Shown: positions 53,736 through 62,228, counted from the first letter of the stretch. The stretch: DNA of 64,000 bases from Pseudomonas triclosanedens (GCF_026686735.1 NZ_CP113432.1:1302001-1366000), one strand, 5' to 3'. Numbers and translations are program-made. The notes: generated from the letters alone by a model not told the origin.

Positions 53736-54388
53736 GTATGCGACTGGTCATACTGTTCAAGCAGTCCGAGTGCGAATTCATAGTCGATGGCCAAGTCCTG
53801 CGCCCGCCCTGCGGACCAGGCCTCCACCTCGACAAGCCACCGTGCCAATTGGTCACTATCCAGTCGTTTCGATGCACGGTGCGCGGCAATCAGGAACGCG
53901 TACCAGCGCTCCCTGTCCATGGGATGGGCCGCACCTGTGGATTTATTGGCGAGCCGCGAGAAGCGCCGCAGGGCTGCTGCCGGTTCGGCATCCAGCCAAT
54001 CCTCAAGAGTCTGGTTGGGAGAGGTCAGTTCGACGCCGAAACCGCCGGCCCGGGACGCCGGTTCCGCGACTTGGGCGACGAAGTCGCGAAGAATCGCGTT
54101 GTACTTGTCAATACAAAGCTCACCGACGTTTCGCGGCACGATATTGGAAACCTTGTAGCCATCAGGCTCTTGCCACAGCACCAGAGCCGATTCATCGACG
54201 TCGTCGAATGCAGATCGTACAAGCACGATCACATCGTCGTCGCCCAAGTGTTGCTTGAGGTCTTCTTCCCGCTCAGCGTCGTGACGCCAAGAGCCACCAA
54301 CCTGCGCGAGGATGCCACTGCGCATTGCGGTTGCTGTCTTGCCCCTGAGGTGAAGATGCTGGAAGACCGTGATCGGCTTTTCTGTCAT
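53732..54388 (-). CDS. Hypothetical partner of the PIN-domain gene
   Basis: This 218-residue protein (start MTEKPITVFQHLHLRGKTAT) has no domain I recognise. It contains DDDVIVLVRSAFDDVDESALVLW and an alpha-helical C-terminal half (RERWYAFLIAAHRASKRLDS). ATG 54388 is preferred to a TTG at 54403; neither has a clear ribosome-binding site. The stop overlaps the PIN gene start, so the pair is coupled, as in toxin-antitoxin or small defence operons. Confidence 0.6.
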   Translation of the reverse strand: MTEKPITVFQHLHLRGKTATAMRSGILAQVGGSWRHDAEREEDLKQHLGDDDVIVLVRSAFDDVDESALVLWQEPDGYKVSNIVPRNVGELCIDKYNAILRDFVAQVAEPASRAGGFGVELTSPNQTLEDWLDAEPAAALRRFSRLANKSTGAAHPMDRERWYAFLIAAHRASKRLDSDQLARWLVEVEAWSAGRAQDLAIDYEFALGLLEQYDQSHT

Positions 54389-54903
54389 GTCGGTTGCCCG
54401 CAATAGAACTGTTGATGTTCTGAGACTTGTCGGTGAATCGATGGCATTCGCCTGTCATTCTTTCTTGATCTGAACGAAGACCCGTGCCGTCTGGCTCGAA
54501 GCCTCATCGTTGCCCGTCGAGACGGCGTCGCCGCGCCTGGTGCCACCCGAACCGCGTCTGCTGAAAGACCCTCGGCGTCTGACATGCGGGTGATGCCCAG
54601 ACTTGAAAGCACGTAGACCGAATGCGTCTTTCGCCGCGATGGCATCTGTAGCAAAACCTCACCACCAAGCCTCCCCGCCTCGGGCGAGAAACATCTTGAA
54701 GCATACCGCCACGCAGAGGCTCGGTGTTGGTGGACAAGGTGCCACATCGACTGGTTGCTGGGGTGAGCATTGCAGCCATTCGCCGTCACTACAACCTTTC
54801 CACAAGCCAAGTCGCCACCGCTCCGCGCCGCGAAGGTGTGGATGGCGTCGACCAGACCACGAGAAAAGCCGATGTCCTGAACCCGTTCACCAGGGAGTAG
54901 CCC
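54389..54903. other. Non-coding region between the PIN module and the maintenance operon
   Basis: These 515 bp separate divergent transcription units. Frames across them give Pro/Arg/His-rich peptides of no family. Promoters for both directions should lie here. AGGGAG at 54891-54896 is the ribosome-binding site for the next gene. No repeat or RNA was identified. Confidence 0.4.
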
Positions 54904-55665
54904 ATGAGAAAGTCATCTTCTTCCGGCGCCCAAGCCAAGGTCTTCTATCGTCCGATCGAGGCGGCCATCCAGTGGGCGGGACTGTCACGCTTCGAGCGCC
55001 GTATCCTTGATATTGCCGAAGGGATGAACCGGCTGCCGGAGCACGCTGCGCTGGCGCGCTGGCCACAGCTTCGCCTGAACGCGGAACGGATCTACGACGC
55101 ACTGGTGCATCTCGACCTTCCCTACGGCAAGGATGGCCTCACGAGCAACGATCCCGCCTTGCTCGATGATCCTGGCCTCACGATCCGCCACGTCGATCTG
55201 AAGGCTTGGATGATCCGTTTCTATCCCGACCAGCGACCGGCATTCCTGTTCGATGCCTTCGAGCGTCACCTGCATCCGGCCGTCAGTGTCGATGCCGTGC
55301 AGGCACTGGTCATGGATCGCGAGGCGTTGAAGCTCCAGCTTGCCGACAAGGTGCAGGCCTGGGACGCGCTCTATGAGCAGTTCCAGACGCTCAGCCAGGA
55401 GCACCAGGCGCGCACGGAGCGCGAGAAGCGATCCGGGATGCCGGGCGCCCGCAGTGAATCCACCTACCTGAACATCGTTGGCGGTCTTCTGACCCTGCTG
55501 TTGGGCAAGTCACCCAATGGCGTTCCCTATTCGTCTTTCGAGACGCTGGAATCGGTCATCAATGCGCTGGTTGCCCATTACGGCGACAAATCCGGAATCA
55601 GCGAGCGAACGCTGTGGGCGAAGTTTTCGGCAGCCAAGCGTCATCTCGCTACCCAGGACCGCTGA
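54904..55665 (+). CDS. Conserved ICE hypothetical protein upstream of alpA
   Basis: This 253-residue cytoplasmic protein starts MRKSSSSGAQAKVFYRPIEA. It contains RFERRILDIAEGMNRLPEHA, a central helical stretch (ALKLQLADKVQAWDALYEQF), and the end SGISERTLWAKFSAAKRHLA, which could be a small DNA-binding helix pair. A gene like this commonly precedes alpA in PAGI-2/ICEclc-type elements. The function is unknown. Confidence 0.7.
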   Translation: MRKSSSSGAQAKVFYRPIEAAIQWAGLSRFERRILDIAEGMNRLPEHAALARWPQLRLNAERIYDALVHLDLPYGKDGLTSNDPALLDDPGLTIRHVDLKAWMIRFYPDQRPAFLFDAFERHLHPAVSVDAVQALVMDREALKLQLADKVQAWDALYEQFQTLSQEHQARTEREKRSGMPGARSESTYLNIVGGLLTLLLGKSPNGVPYSSFETLESVINALVAHYGDKSGISERTLWAKFSAAKRHLATQDR

Positions 55666-55667
55666 CT

Positions 55668-55696
55668 GCAAGTGCAGACGGCGTGTCTGCACTTGC
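55668..55696. promoter_or_regulatory. Perfect 12-bp inverted repeat before alpA
   Basis: GCAAGTGCAGAC (55668-55679) and GTCTGCACTTGC (55685-55696) flank GGCGT. The repeat begins 2 bp after the preceding stop and lies about 80 bp before alpA. There is no T-run. It could terminate the upstream mRNA or be an operator for the alpA-par operon. Confidence 0.6.
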
Positions 55697-55775
55697 GGTG
55701 ACCGCGCGGGAACCGCGCTATTGAATACGGGGCACTTCCATCATCGCCGCTACACAGCGCCAAGGAGTGTCCCTC

Positions 55776-55994
55776 GTGACTGCCCAGACCATCGCCACCG
55801 CGACGCCGAACGAACACCGCATCCTGCGCCGCGCGGAAGTCGAGGCCAAGACCGGCTTCAAACGCGCCCACATCTACAACCTGATCAAGGAGGGCAAGTT
55901 TCCTAAGCCCCTGCGCCTCGGGGTACGCGCCATCGGATGGGATTCGGTGGAGATCGATCAGTGGATCACCGATCGACTCAGTGAGCGGGCGTGA
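55776..55994 (+). CDS. alpA: AlpA-family HTH regulator
   Basis: This 72-residue protein has the AlpA/excisionase-like winged helix: ILRRAEVEAKTGFKRAHIYN, then LIKEGKFPKPLRLG and WDSVEIDQWI. The start is GTG 55776, chosen because AAGGAG lies 8 bases upstream; a GTG at 55767 overlaps that site. It probably regulates the maintenance or excision genes of the ICE. It is the first gene after the inverted repeat at 55668. Confidence 0.87.
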   Translation: MTAQTIATATPNEHRILRRAEVEAKTGFKRAHIYNLIKEGKFPKPLRLGVRAIGWDSVEIDQWITDRLSERA

Positions 55995-56034
55995 GCCCGC
56001 GCCCCCCGGAATCCCTTCCACGAGGAGTCGCACC

Positions 56035-56901
56035 ATGCAGGTGGTATCCATCATTTCGACCAAGGGTGGCGTCGGCAAGACGACCACCGCAGCGAACCTG
56101 GGCGGCTTCATCGCCGATGCGGGACTGCGCGTGCTGCTGCTGGACCTGGACGTACAGCCCACCTTGTCGAGCTACTTCACGCTCGGCACGCATGCGCCTG
56201 CCGGCATCTATGAGATGCTGGCCTTCAATGAGCAGCGTATCGAGCAATTGGCTTCGCAGACCGCTGTGGCGGGTCTCGACCTGGTGGTGTCGAACGACCA
56301 TCGCGGCGAACTGAACACACTGCTGCTGCACGCACCCGACGGTCGGCTGCGCCTGCGTCACCTGCTCCCCGCGCTGGCGTCGCACTACGACCTGCTGCTG
56401 ATCGATACCCAGGGAGCGCGCAGTGTGCTGCTGGAAATGGCGGTACTGGCCTCCAGTCTGGCGCTGTCACCGGTGACGCCGGAAATCCTGGCGGCGCGTG
56501 AGCTGAGGCGCGGCACGCTGCAACTGATCGAGGACATCGCTCCGTATCGGCACCTCGGCATCGAGCCGCCACCGCTGCGCTTGCTCATCAACCGTGTGCA
56601 TCCGGTTTCGTCGAACGCCCGACTGATCCAGCAGGCCCTGCGACAAGTGTTCCAGGCGCACGCTGGCATACAGGTCCTGAGCACCGACGTCCCGGCCATT
56701 GAAGCCTACCCACGTGCCGCAACACGGGGGCTGCCAGTGCATCGCGTCGAATACCGGCAACCAGTGGGCCGTACTGCGCCTGCGGCGTTGGAGACGATGC
56801 GTGCGCTGGCTGGCGAGCTGTTCCCGGCATGGCGGGAGCGCTTTGCATGCGTTACCGGCAGAGGCCGCGCAGGAGGAGCCAGTCATGGCGATCGCGCATG
56901 A
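56035..56901 (+). CDS. parA: ParA/Soj-family partition ATPase
   Basis: This 288-residue protein has the deviant Walker A STKGGVGKTT at residues 8-17, a switch region LLDLDVQPT, and the LLIDTQGA motif near residue 121. It works with ParB to stabilise the excised or replicating ICE. The ATG at 56035 follows GAGGAG and matches family starts. Its 3' end overlaps the HicA-like gene by 17 bp. Confidence 0.9.
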   Translation: MQVVSIISTKGGVGKTTTAANLGGFIADAGLRVLLLDLDVQPTLSSYFTLGTHAPAGIYEMLAFNEQRIEQLASQTAVAGLDLVVSNDHRGELNTLLLHAPDGRLRLRHLLPALASHYDLLLIDTQGARSVLLEMAVLASSLALSPVTPEILAARELRRGTLQLIEDIAPYRHLGIEPPPLRLLINRVHPVSSNARLIQQALRQVFQAHAGIQVLSTDVPAIEAYPRAATRGLPVHRVEYRQPVGRTAPAALETMRALAGELFPAWRERFACVTGRGRAGGASHGDRA

Positions 56902-57133
56902 ACTGGCCCGCGGCCATGCGCGGCTACGCGCGCTGATCGAGTTCGCGCTGGGCGAAGGTTGGCACGTGAAACGCACGCGCGGCGGGCACCTGATGTTCAC
57001 CAAGCCCGGCTGCGCCGCGATCTATACCAGCTCGACTGCGAGCGATCACCGCGCCAGCCGCAACGCACGCGCGCAGCTTCGCCGCGCCGATCGACAGGCA
57101 CTGACGGCATCTCGGGAGAGCAGCGATGGCTGA
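56885..57133 (+). CDS. Small HicA-like protein between parA and parB
   Basis: This 82-residue basic protein contains EGWHVKRTRGGHLMFTKPG, the GGH-type dsRNA-binding motif of HicA/YcfA toxins, and TASDHRASRNARAQLRRADR. It overlaps parA and parB on both sides (17 and 8 bp), so it is fully embedded in the operon. No HicB antitoxin is adjacent. An RNA-binding role in the par operon is possible. Confidence 0.68.
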   Translation: MAIAHELARGHARLRALIEFALGEGWHVKRTRGGHLMFTKPGCAAIYTSSTASDHRASRNARAQLRRADRQALTASRESSDG

Positions 57134-58769
57134 TCCGACGCCGCAGGACATGGCCACCAAGCTGCTGGCCAAGGGCTTCGAACGCAACGGTCCTTCGGCC
57201 GCGGCGTTGACCGACCCCATCGCCGACACACCGATGGTGGTGACGCTGGACGAGCTGCGCCCCTATGAACATGACCCACGCGTGACGCGCAACCCGGCCT
57301 ATGCGGAGATCAAGGCGTCCATCCGCGAACGTGGGCTGGACGCGCCCCCCGCGATCACGCGCAGGCCGGGCGAGGCGCACTACATTATTCGCAACGGCGG
57401 CAACACGCGGCTGGCGATCCTGCGCGAGTTGTGGAGCGAGACCAAGGAGGAACGCTTCTTCCGCATTGCGTGCCTGTTCCGCCCGTGGCCGGCGCGCGGC
57501 GAAATCGTGGCGCTGACCGGGCATCTGGCCGAGAACGAGCTGCGCGGCGGCCTGACCTTCATCGAGCGGGCCTTGGGCATCGAGAAGGCGCGCGAGTTCT
57601 ACGAGCAGGAAAGCGGCCAGGCGCTGTCGCAAAGCGAACTCGCGCGGCGACTGGCGGCCGACGGCTATCCGGTGCCGCAGTCACACATCAGCCGCATGAA
57701 CGATGCGGTGCGCTATCTGCTGCCGGCGATCCCGACGCTGTTGTACGGCGGATTGGGCCGGCATCAGGTGGACCGGCTCGCAGTGCTGCGCAAGGCGTGC
57801 GAGCGCACCTGGGAGCGGCGTGCGCTGGGCCGGCCGCTGACCGTGGACTTCGCTTCGCTGTTTCAGGATGTGCTGTCGCAGTTCGACACGCAGCCGGAGG
57901 GCTTCTCGCCCCAGCGCGTGCAGGACGAACTGGTGGGTCAGATGGCCGAGCTGCTGGAAGCGGACTACGACACGCTGGCATTGGAGGTCGATGACAGCGA
58001 AAGCCGTCAGCGAGTATTGACCAGCGAGCCGGCCGCGCCGAACCCGGCAACGCCTGTCGCACCTGCGGCGCCAGCCATCACGCCGCAACTGTCGCCCGCG
58101 GCGCCAACGCCACGGGACACCTCGCCCGTCGCGCCACCGGCAGAGACACCCTCGGCACCACCTGCCGCTGCACCAAACGCCCGGGACGGGCAGCGCGACG
58201 AGCGCCTGCAGGGGCACATCGTGACGCCGGCCCCAACCACCGAGCGCCTGCAGTCCATCCAGCGGATGGTCGCGGATCAGCTCGGCGACAAGCTACCCGA
58301 CTTCGAGGCAGATGCGCTGCGTGCGATCCCGGTGCAGGTTGGCGGGCTCTTTCCCATCTCGGATGTCTGGTACATCGAGCCGGGCCTGGACGTGCCGGAT
58401 CGCCTGCGCGTGCATATCGCGCAGTTCGCTCGCGAGATCGCGGGGGAAGCGGCGGTGGGCGACCACATCGAAGCCAGCGATGGCGGCATCGGCTTCGTCT
58501 GCGTGACGCCGGCCGTGGGCCAGGCGAAGGCGCTCCCGGCGTTCGCGCGTGCGATGCTGACCCTGCTGCACGCGCTGAGCACCGCGCCGGCACCCGCGAC
58601 CGGGCTGGACAGCGCGCGGCTGGCCGATGACCTTGGGCCGCTGCTGCATGGTCACGGCGGCTTGGTCACGCGCCTGAGCGATGCCGGGCTGGTAAAGCTG
58701 TTCCGTCTGCTGCGCCTGGCGCGTCGGCTGCTGGATCTGGAAGCCGGCGTAGCGAGCCAGGATTCCTGA
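57126..58769 (+). CDS. parB: ICE ParB-family protein (PFGI-1 class)
   Basis: This 547-residue protein has a ParB/Srx-like N-terminal domain (LRPYEHDPRVTRNPAYAEIK, HYIIRNGGNTRLAIL, TGHLAENELRGGLTFIERAL). A helix-turn-helix follows (LSQSELARRLAADGYPVPQSHISR), then a Pro/Ala-rich linker (about 300-360) and a C-terminal domain seen in ICE-type ParB. It binds a centromere-like site for ICE maintenance. The start overlaps the HicA-like gene. Confidence 0.88.
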   Translation: MADPTPQDMATKLLAKGFERNGPSAAALTDPIADTPMVVTLDELRPYEHDPRVTRNPAYAEIKASIRERGLDAPPAITRRPGEAHYIIRNGGNTRLAILRELWSETKEERFFRIACLFRPWPARGEIVALTGHLAENELRGGLTFIERALGIEKAREFYEQESGQALSQSELARRLAADGYPVPQSHISRMNDAVRYLLPAIPTLLYGGLGRHQVDRLAVLRKACERTWERRALGRPLTVDFASLFQDVLSQFDTQPEGFSPQRVQDELVGQMAELLEADYDTLALEVDDSESRQRVLTSEPAAPNPATPVAPAAPAITPQLSPAAPTPRDTSPVAPPAETPSAPPAAAPNARDGQRDERLQGHIVTPAPTTERLQSIQRMVADQLGDKLPDFEADALRAIPVQVGGLFPISDVWYIEPGLDVPDRLRVHIAQFAREIAGEAAVGDHIEASDGGIGFVCVTPAVGQAKALPAFARAMLTLLHALSTAPAPATGLDSARLADDLGPLLHGHGGLVTRLSDAGLVKLFRLLRLARRLLDLEAGVASQDS

Positions 58770-58786
58770 GCGCAGGAGGCTCCCGT

Positions 58787-59347
58787 ATGTCGGCACCGCA
58801 CCCGCTCAACCAGGCCGTGATCGCCCAGGCCCTGCATGACCTGCGCAACGGCCAGTTGCGCCGCTGCAAGGCCATGGGCTTCGGTGAGGAGGAGCTGGAT
58901 GCGCTGAAGCACCCAGAACTCGTGAGCATGCTGGTGAATGCCACGGTGTCGTGGTGTTCGGTGTCGGTGAACCGGGAAGTGTTGAAGCGGCTGCTGAGCC
59001 AGGTGCACGACGTGGAGCGGGAGATCGCCACGGTGGACCGCATGCTGCGCCTGGGGGCGAGCACGGAGATGGTCAGCAAGTTCTACGGCCTCACGCATCA
59101 GGAAGTGGCGCTGCGCCGCGACATCCTCGGGCTGCCCAAGCGTAAGGGTCGGCATCCGGTGCTCGACGAGGCGCAGGACGTGGCCCTGTGGGAACGCTGG
59201 AAGGCCGGCATCACGGAGCGGCACATCGCACTGAACGACGACATGGCGATGCTGGCGCTGACCATGGACCTGGCCGAGGCCATGACCCTGCCCATGTCGG
59301 TGATCTGGTCGGCGATACGGAACTGGGTCGACCAGGGGCTGGTGTAG
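58787..59347 (+). CDS. DUF2857 family ICE protein
   Basis: This 186-residue protein starts HPLNQAVIAQALHDLRNGQL. It contains a helix-turn-helix-like stretch (GASTEMVSKFYGLTHQEVALRRDIL) and is always found between parB and the STY4528 gene in this ICE class. AGGAGG lies 8 bases before the ATG. It may be a FlhC-like or DNA-binding accessory protein; the function is unknown. Confidence 0.84.
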   Translation: MSAPHPLNQAVIAQALHDLRNGQLRRCKAMGFGEEELDALKHPELVSMLVNATVSWCSVSVNREVLKRLLSQVHDVEREIATVDRMLRLGASTEMVSKFYGLTHQEVALRRDILGLPKRKGRHPVLDEAQDVALWERWKAGITERHIALNDDMAMLALTMDLAEAMTLPMSVIWSAIRNWVDQGLV

Positions 59348-59350
59348 GTC

Positions 59351-60550
59351 ATGACGACGGGCGACGCTCCACGGCGTGATGGCCCGGTTGCGCTGTCGGC
59401 GTTGTTCGACGAGGCGCTGCGGCACCTTGAGCCGAAGGAACCGGCGCAGGGCACGGCGCCGAGCCAGGACGGCTTTCTCTACAGCGGCAACCGGCACGAG
59501 AGCGTGCCGCGCGCGTTGTTCCTCGACCGGCGCCTGACGCCGCTGGAGCGCAATGCCTGGCAGGTGTTCCGCCTGCAGCTCAACGACGACGGCGTGACCG
59601 CCTTTCCCACCTACGACCAGCTCCGCCCATATCTGGCGTCCATGCCCTGTGCGGCGCAAGCCTCGCACGAGACCGTGGCGCGCGCCTTGACGCTGCTGCG
59701 GCTGACGCGCTGGCTCAGCCTGGTGCGGCGGCGGCGCGATCCCAAGACCGGCCGTATCCAAGGCAACCTCTACGTGCTGCACGACGAACCGCTGTCACCC
59801 TTCGAGGCGATGCAGCTCGACCCGGACTACCTGGGCCTGGTGAGCCAGGCGCTCACGCACGCGGCGAAGGCGGTGCAGGTCGTGGGCATGAACACGCTGC
59901 GGGAGATCGCCGAAGACCCGCTGCTCAGCGGGCGCACACTGCCGACCCGTCTGCAAGTGCTGGCGCAGCGCATGGCGCGGCATGGCTGGACGACGCCAGG
60001 TTATCCACAGGAGGGTGCGGACCACGAATCCGAAGAAGGCCAGGAAGCCCTTCTTCGGAATGCTGCGCGCCCGTCTTCGGAATCCGAAGCAGGGCCGAAA
60101 CCCGCGCCGGACAGCTCTCTTCGGATTCCGAAGGAGGACCGTACAGTACGTAATGATCGTATAAATGAAGTACGTACAGTACCGCGCGCGAGGGCCTTGC
60201 AGAACCTGCGACTGCCCGAGCGTTTCCTGCGCTTGAAGGACGAGCAGCAGGCCGGCGCGCTGGTGGCGCTGCAGCAGGTGGACGAGGCGCAGAGGCAGGC
60301 CGTTCTCGACGAGTGGGCGGCACGCTGCCACAACAGCGCGGTACGCAACCCGGCCGGCTACCTGTTTGGCATCATCCAGAAGGCGATCCGCGGGGAGTTC
60401 AAGGCCTGGGCCGGAGAAACTGCATCGACGCCGCCAGCGCCCCCGTCACCTGCGCCCTCGTCACCGCCAGCATCCCGTGCGGCTGACCCCGAGGTGGCAC
60501 GTGCCTACCTGGCTCAGCTCCGAGAAGCCTTGCGTGATCGCCGATGTTGA
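59351..60550 (+). CDS. STY4528-family pathogenicity-island replication protein
   Basis: This 399-residue protein of the STY4528 family shows ALFLDRRLTPLERNAWQVFR, a winged-helix-like part (AQASHETVARALTLLRLTRWLSLV, in two segments) and the end AGYLFGIIQKAIRGEFKAWAG. The winged-helix content resembles plasmid initiators. It is translationally coupled to DUF2857 with a 3-bp gap and no own ribosome-binding site. Between codons 217 and 278 the DNA carries a DnaA box and repeats that look like an internal origin. Confidence 0.83.
   Translation: MTTGDAPRRDGPVALSALFDEALRHLEPKEPAQGTAPSQDGFLYSGNRHESVPRALFLDRRLTPLERNAWQVFRLQLNDDGVTAFPTYDQLRPYLASMPCAAQASHETVARALTLLRLTRWLSLVRRRRDPKTGRIQGNLYVLHDEPLSPFEAMQLDPDYLGLVSQALTHAAKAVQVVGMNTLREIAEDPLLSGRTLPTRLQVLAQRMARHGWTTPGYPQEGADHESEEGQEALLRNAARPSSESEAGPKPAPDSSLRIPKEDRTVRNDRINEVRTVPRARALQNLRLPERFLRLKDEQQAGALVALQQVDEAQRQAVLDEWAARCHNSAVRNPAGYLFGIIQKAIRGEFKAWAGETASTPPAPPSPAPSSPPASRAADPEVARAYLAQLREALRDRRC
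60001..60182. other. Candidate replication origin inside the STY4528 gene
   Basis: A consensus DnaA box TTATCCACA is at 60001-60009. It is followed by GAATCCGAAG (60026-60035), CTTCGGAAT (60053-60061) and the palindromes CTTCGGAATCCGAAG (60075-60089) and CTTCGGATTCCGAAG (60119-60133). An AT-rich patch (TAATGATCGTATAAATGAAG) is then flanked by direct repeats GTACAGTAC (60141-60149 and 60174-60182). Box, iteron-like repeats and AT-rich DNA within an initiator-like gene resemble plasmid oriV organisation. Confidence 0.5.
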
Positions 60551-60587
60551 CTATCCCCAGGGGATAGCTGGAACAAACACCCTTCCG
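60551..60587. repeat. Copy 1 of a 37-bp repeat with the palindrome CTATCCCCAGGGGATAG
   Basis: A perfect 17-bp palindrome (60551-60567) is followed by a 20-bp block that matches the second copy (63039-63075) at 16 of 20 positions. It begins right after the STY4528 stop and precedes the interrupted LOTUS-type gene by about 90 bp. It is a candidate protein-binding site or promoter element of the maintenance module. Confidence 0.65.
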
Positions 60588-60614
60588 CCGTGCTCGATTG
60601 CTGCCCGCCGAACG

Positions 60615-60635
60615 ACAGGCGAAACTGTCGCCTGT
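60615..60635. repeat. Inverted repeat ACAGGCGA/TCGCCTGT
   Basis: An 8-bp perfect inverted repeat surrounds AACTG, 28 bp downstream of the 37-bp repeat and 40 bp before the LOTUS-type start. It may be a weak terminator or an operator. Confidence 0.45.
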
Positions 60636-60816
60636 GAATCAAACGAGGACAGCCACGCACGAGCCCGGCCAACGATGGATATGACGACTTTCCCCGTCAC
60701 AAACGCACTGCAACCACTACAGCGAGACGTTCAGCGCTTGCTGGGCAGATGCCTGTTGCGCCTTCAACAATACGAGCGCCTCATGAAAGCCATCGTGGCC
60801 CACCACGAGATTTCAG

Positions 60817-60865
60817 GGCTCTATTCCGTTTCCAGTGGAAATTGACTTCTCAACAGACATGGCGG
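60817..60865 (+). repeat. Left terminal inverted repeat of the ISL3 element
   Basis: These 49 bp are identical to the reverse complement of 62213-62261. They lie directly after the target duplication at 60809-60816. Confidence 0.95.
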
Positions 60866-60905
60866 CTGGTTCAATGGCGGCCTGCCATTGCCCGCCCGAA
60901 CGACG

Positions 60906-62228
60906 ATGAACAACCAGATCGAAACCCTCTTCACCACGGCCTTGGGCCTGCAATCGCCCTGGGAGGTGGTCAGCGTGGAGCTGAACACGGGAAAGCGGCG
61001 CATCGACTTTCAGGTGGCCTATGGCGCCAAGGGTGCCAGCTGTCCGGCCTGCGCCATGGAGCACCAACTGATCCACGACCGGATTGAGCGCAGTTGGCGC
61101 CATCTGGACTTCTTCCAGTTCGAGGCGTGGCTGCACGCCGAGGTGCCGCGTGTGCGCTGCAGCGGCTGCGGCAAGACCACGCAGTTGCCCGTGCCGTGGG
61201 CGCGTGAGGGGAGCGGCTTCACACTGCTGTTCGAGGCGCTGGGTCTGTCCTTGTGTCGTGAGCTGCCGGTCAGCCAGGCGGCCCGGCAGATGCGGGTGAG
61301 CGCCAAACGGTTGTGGCGCCGTGTCCATCACTACGTTACGGCGGCACGTACCCAGGATGACATGAGCGGCGTGCGTCACGTCGGTATCGACGAAACCAGC
61401 GTCAAGCGCGGGCACGAGTACATCACCCTCGTGCATGACCTGCAGGCCAGGCGACTGCTCTTTGCCTGCCCGGGACGCGATCACACAACGATCGAAGCCT
61501 TTGCCACAGAGTTGCGGGCGCACGGGGGCGACCCGGACGCGGTGGCGCACGTGTGCATCGACATGAGTGCGGCTTACACCAAGGGCGTGGGGCAGGCGTT
61601 GCCCAACGCCCAAGTCAGCTACGACCGCTTTCATGTGGTGGCGCTGGCCAATGCTGCGATGGACGAGGTGCGCCGCGAGGAAATGCGAGCGTCGGCCGCG
61701 GCGGTGCGCGAGGCCCTCGGTACCCATGACAAGAAGGCGCTGCGGCAATTGCTGTGGGGCATGCGCAAGGACGCGGCACAGTGGACGCCCGCGCAGTTGA
61801 ACGCCATGCACTGGCTGCAGCGCACGAACCTGAAGAGTGCGCGCGCCTGGCGCCTGAAGCAGGCGCTGCGCCACCTCTATCGCGAGGCGGCCAACAGCAA
61901 TAGTGAGCCGTTCGCGCAGCAGGCGCTGACCAAATGGATGAGCTGGGCGCGGCGCTGCCGCCTTGAGCCGTTCAAGCGTCTGGCCCAGACCCTCAAGACC
62001 CACTTGGGCGGGGTGGTGCGCGGCATGCTCGACGGGCGTAGCAACGCCTACGTCGAGGCCATGAACGGCCTGCTGCAGCAGACCAAGACGGCCGCACGCG
62101 GATTCCGCGATGTCGGCAACTTCATCGCGGTGGCCTACCTGCGCATGTCCAAGCTCAAGCATCTACCCGCCAATCCTTTGATACCGGCCATCTCCCGTGA
62201 GATTGGCCGCTACCGCCATGTCTGTTGA
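60906..62228 (+). CDS. ISL3-family transposase
   Basis: This 440-residue transposase has an N-terminal zinc-finger region (CPAC near residue 42, then RCSGCGKTTQLP), a helix-turn-helix (SQAARQMRVSAKRLWRRVH) and a DDE core. The first Asp is in HVGIDETSVKRG, the second in VCIDMSAAY, and the Glu in RSNAYVEAMNGLLQQ. ATG 60906 is preferred to a TTG at 60888. The stop lies within the right terminal repeat. All catalytic residues are present, so the element should be active. Confidence 0.94.
   Translation: MNNQIETLFTTALGLQSPWEVVSVELNTGKRRIDFQVAYGAKGASCPACAMEHQLIHDRIERSWRHLDFFQFEAWLHAEVPRVRCSGCGKTTQLPVPWAREGSGFTLLFEALGLSLCRELPVSQAARQMRVSAKRLWRRVHHYVTAARTQDDMSGVRHVGIDETSVKRGHEYITLVHDLQARRLLFACPGRDHTTIEAFATELRAHGGDPDAVAHVCIDMSAAYTKGVGQALPNAQVSYDRFHVVALANAAMDEVRREEMRASAAAVREALGTHDKKALRQLLWGMRKDAAQWTPAQLNAMHWLQRTNLKSARAWRLKQALRHLYREAANSNSEPFAQQALTKWMSWARRCRLEPFKRLAQTLKTHLGGVVRGMLDGRSNAYVEAMNGLLQQTKTAARGFRDVGNFIAVAYLRMSKLKHLPANPLIPAISREIGRYRHVC

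Noticed and set aside
54603..55010. 135-residue plus-strand ORF upstream of the maintenance operon
   Set aside because: Its composition is His/Pro/Arg-rich and it overlaps the better supported gene at 54904 in another frame.
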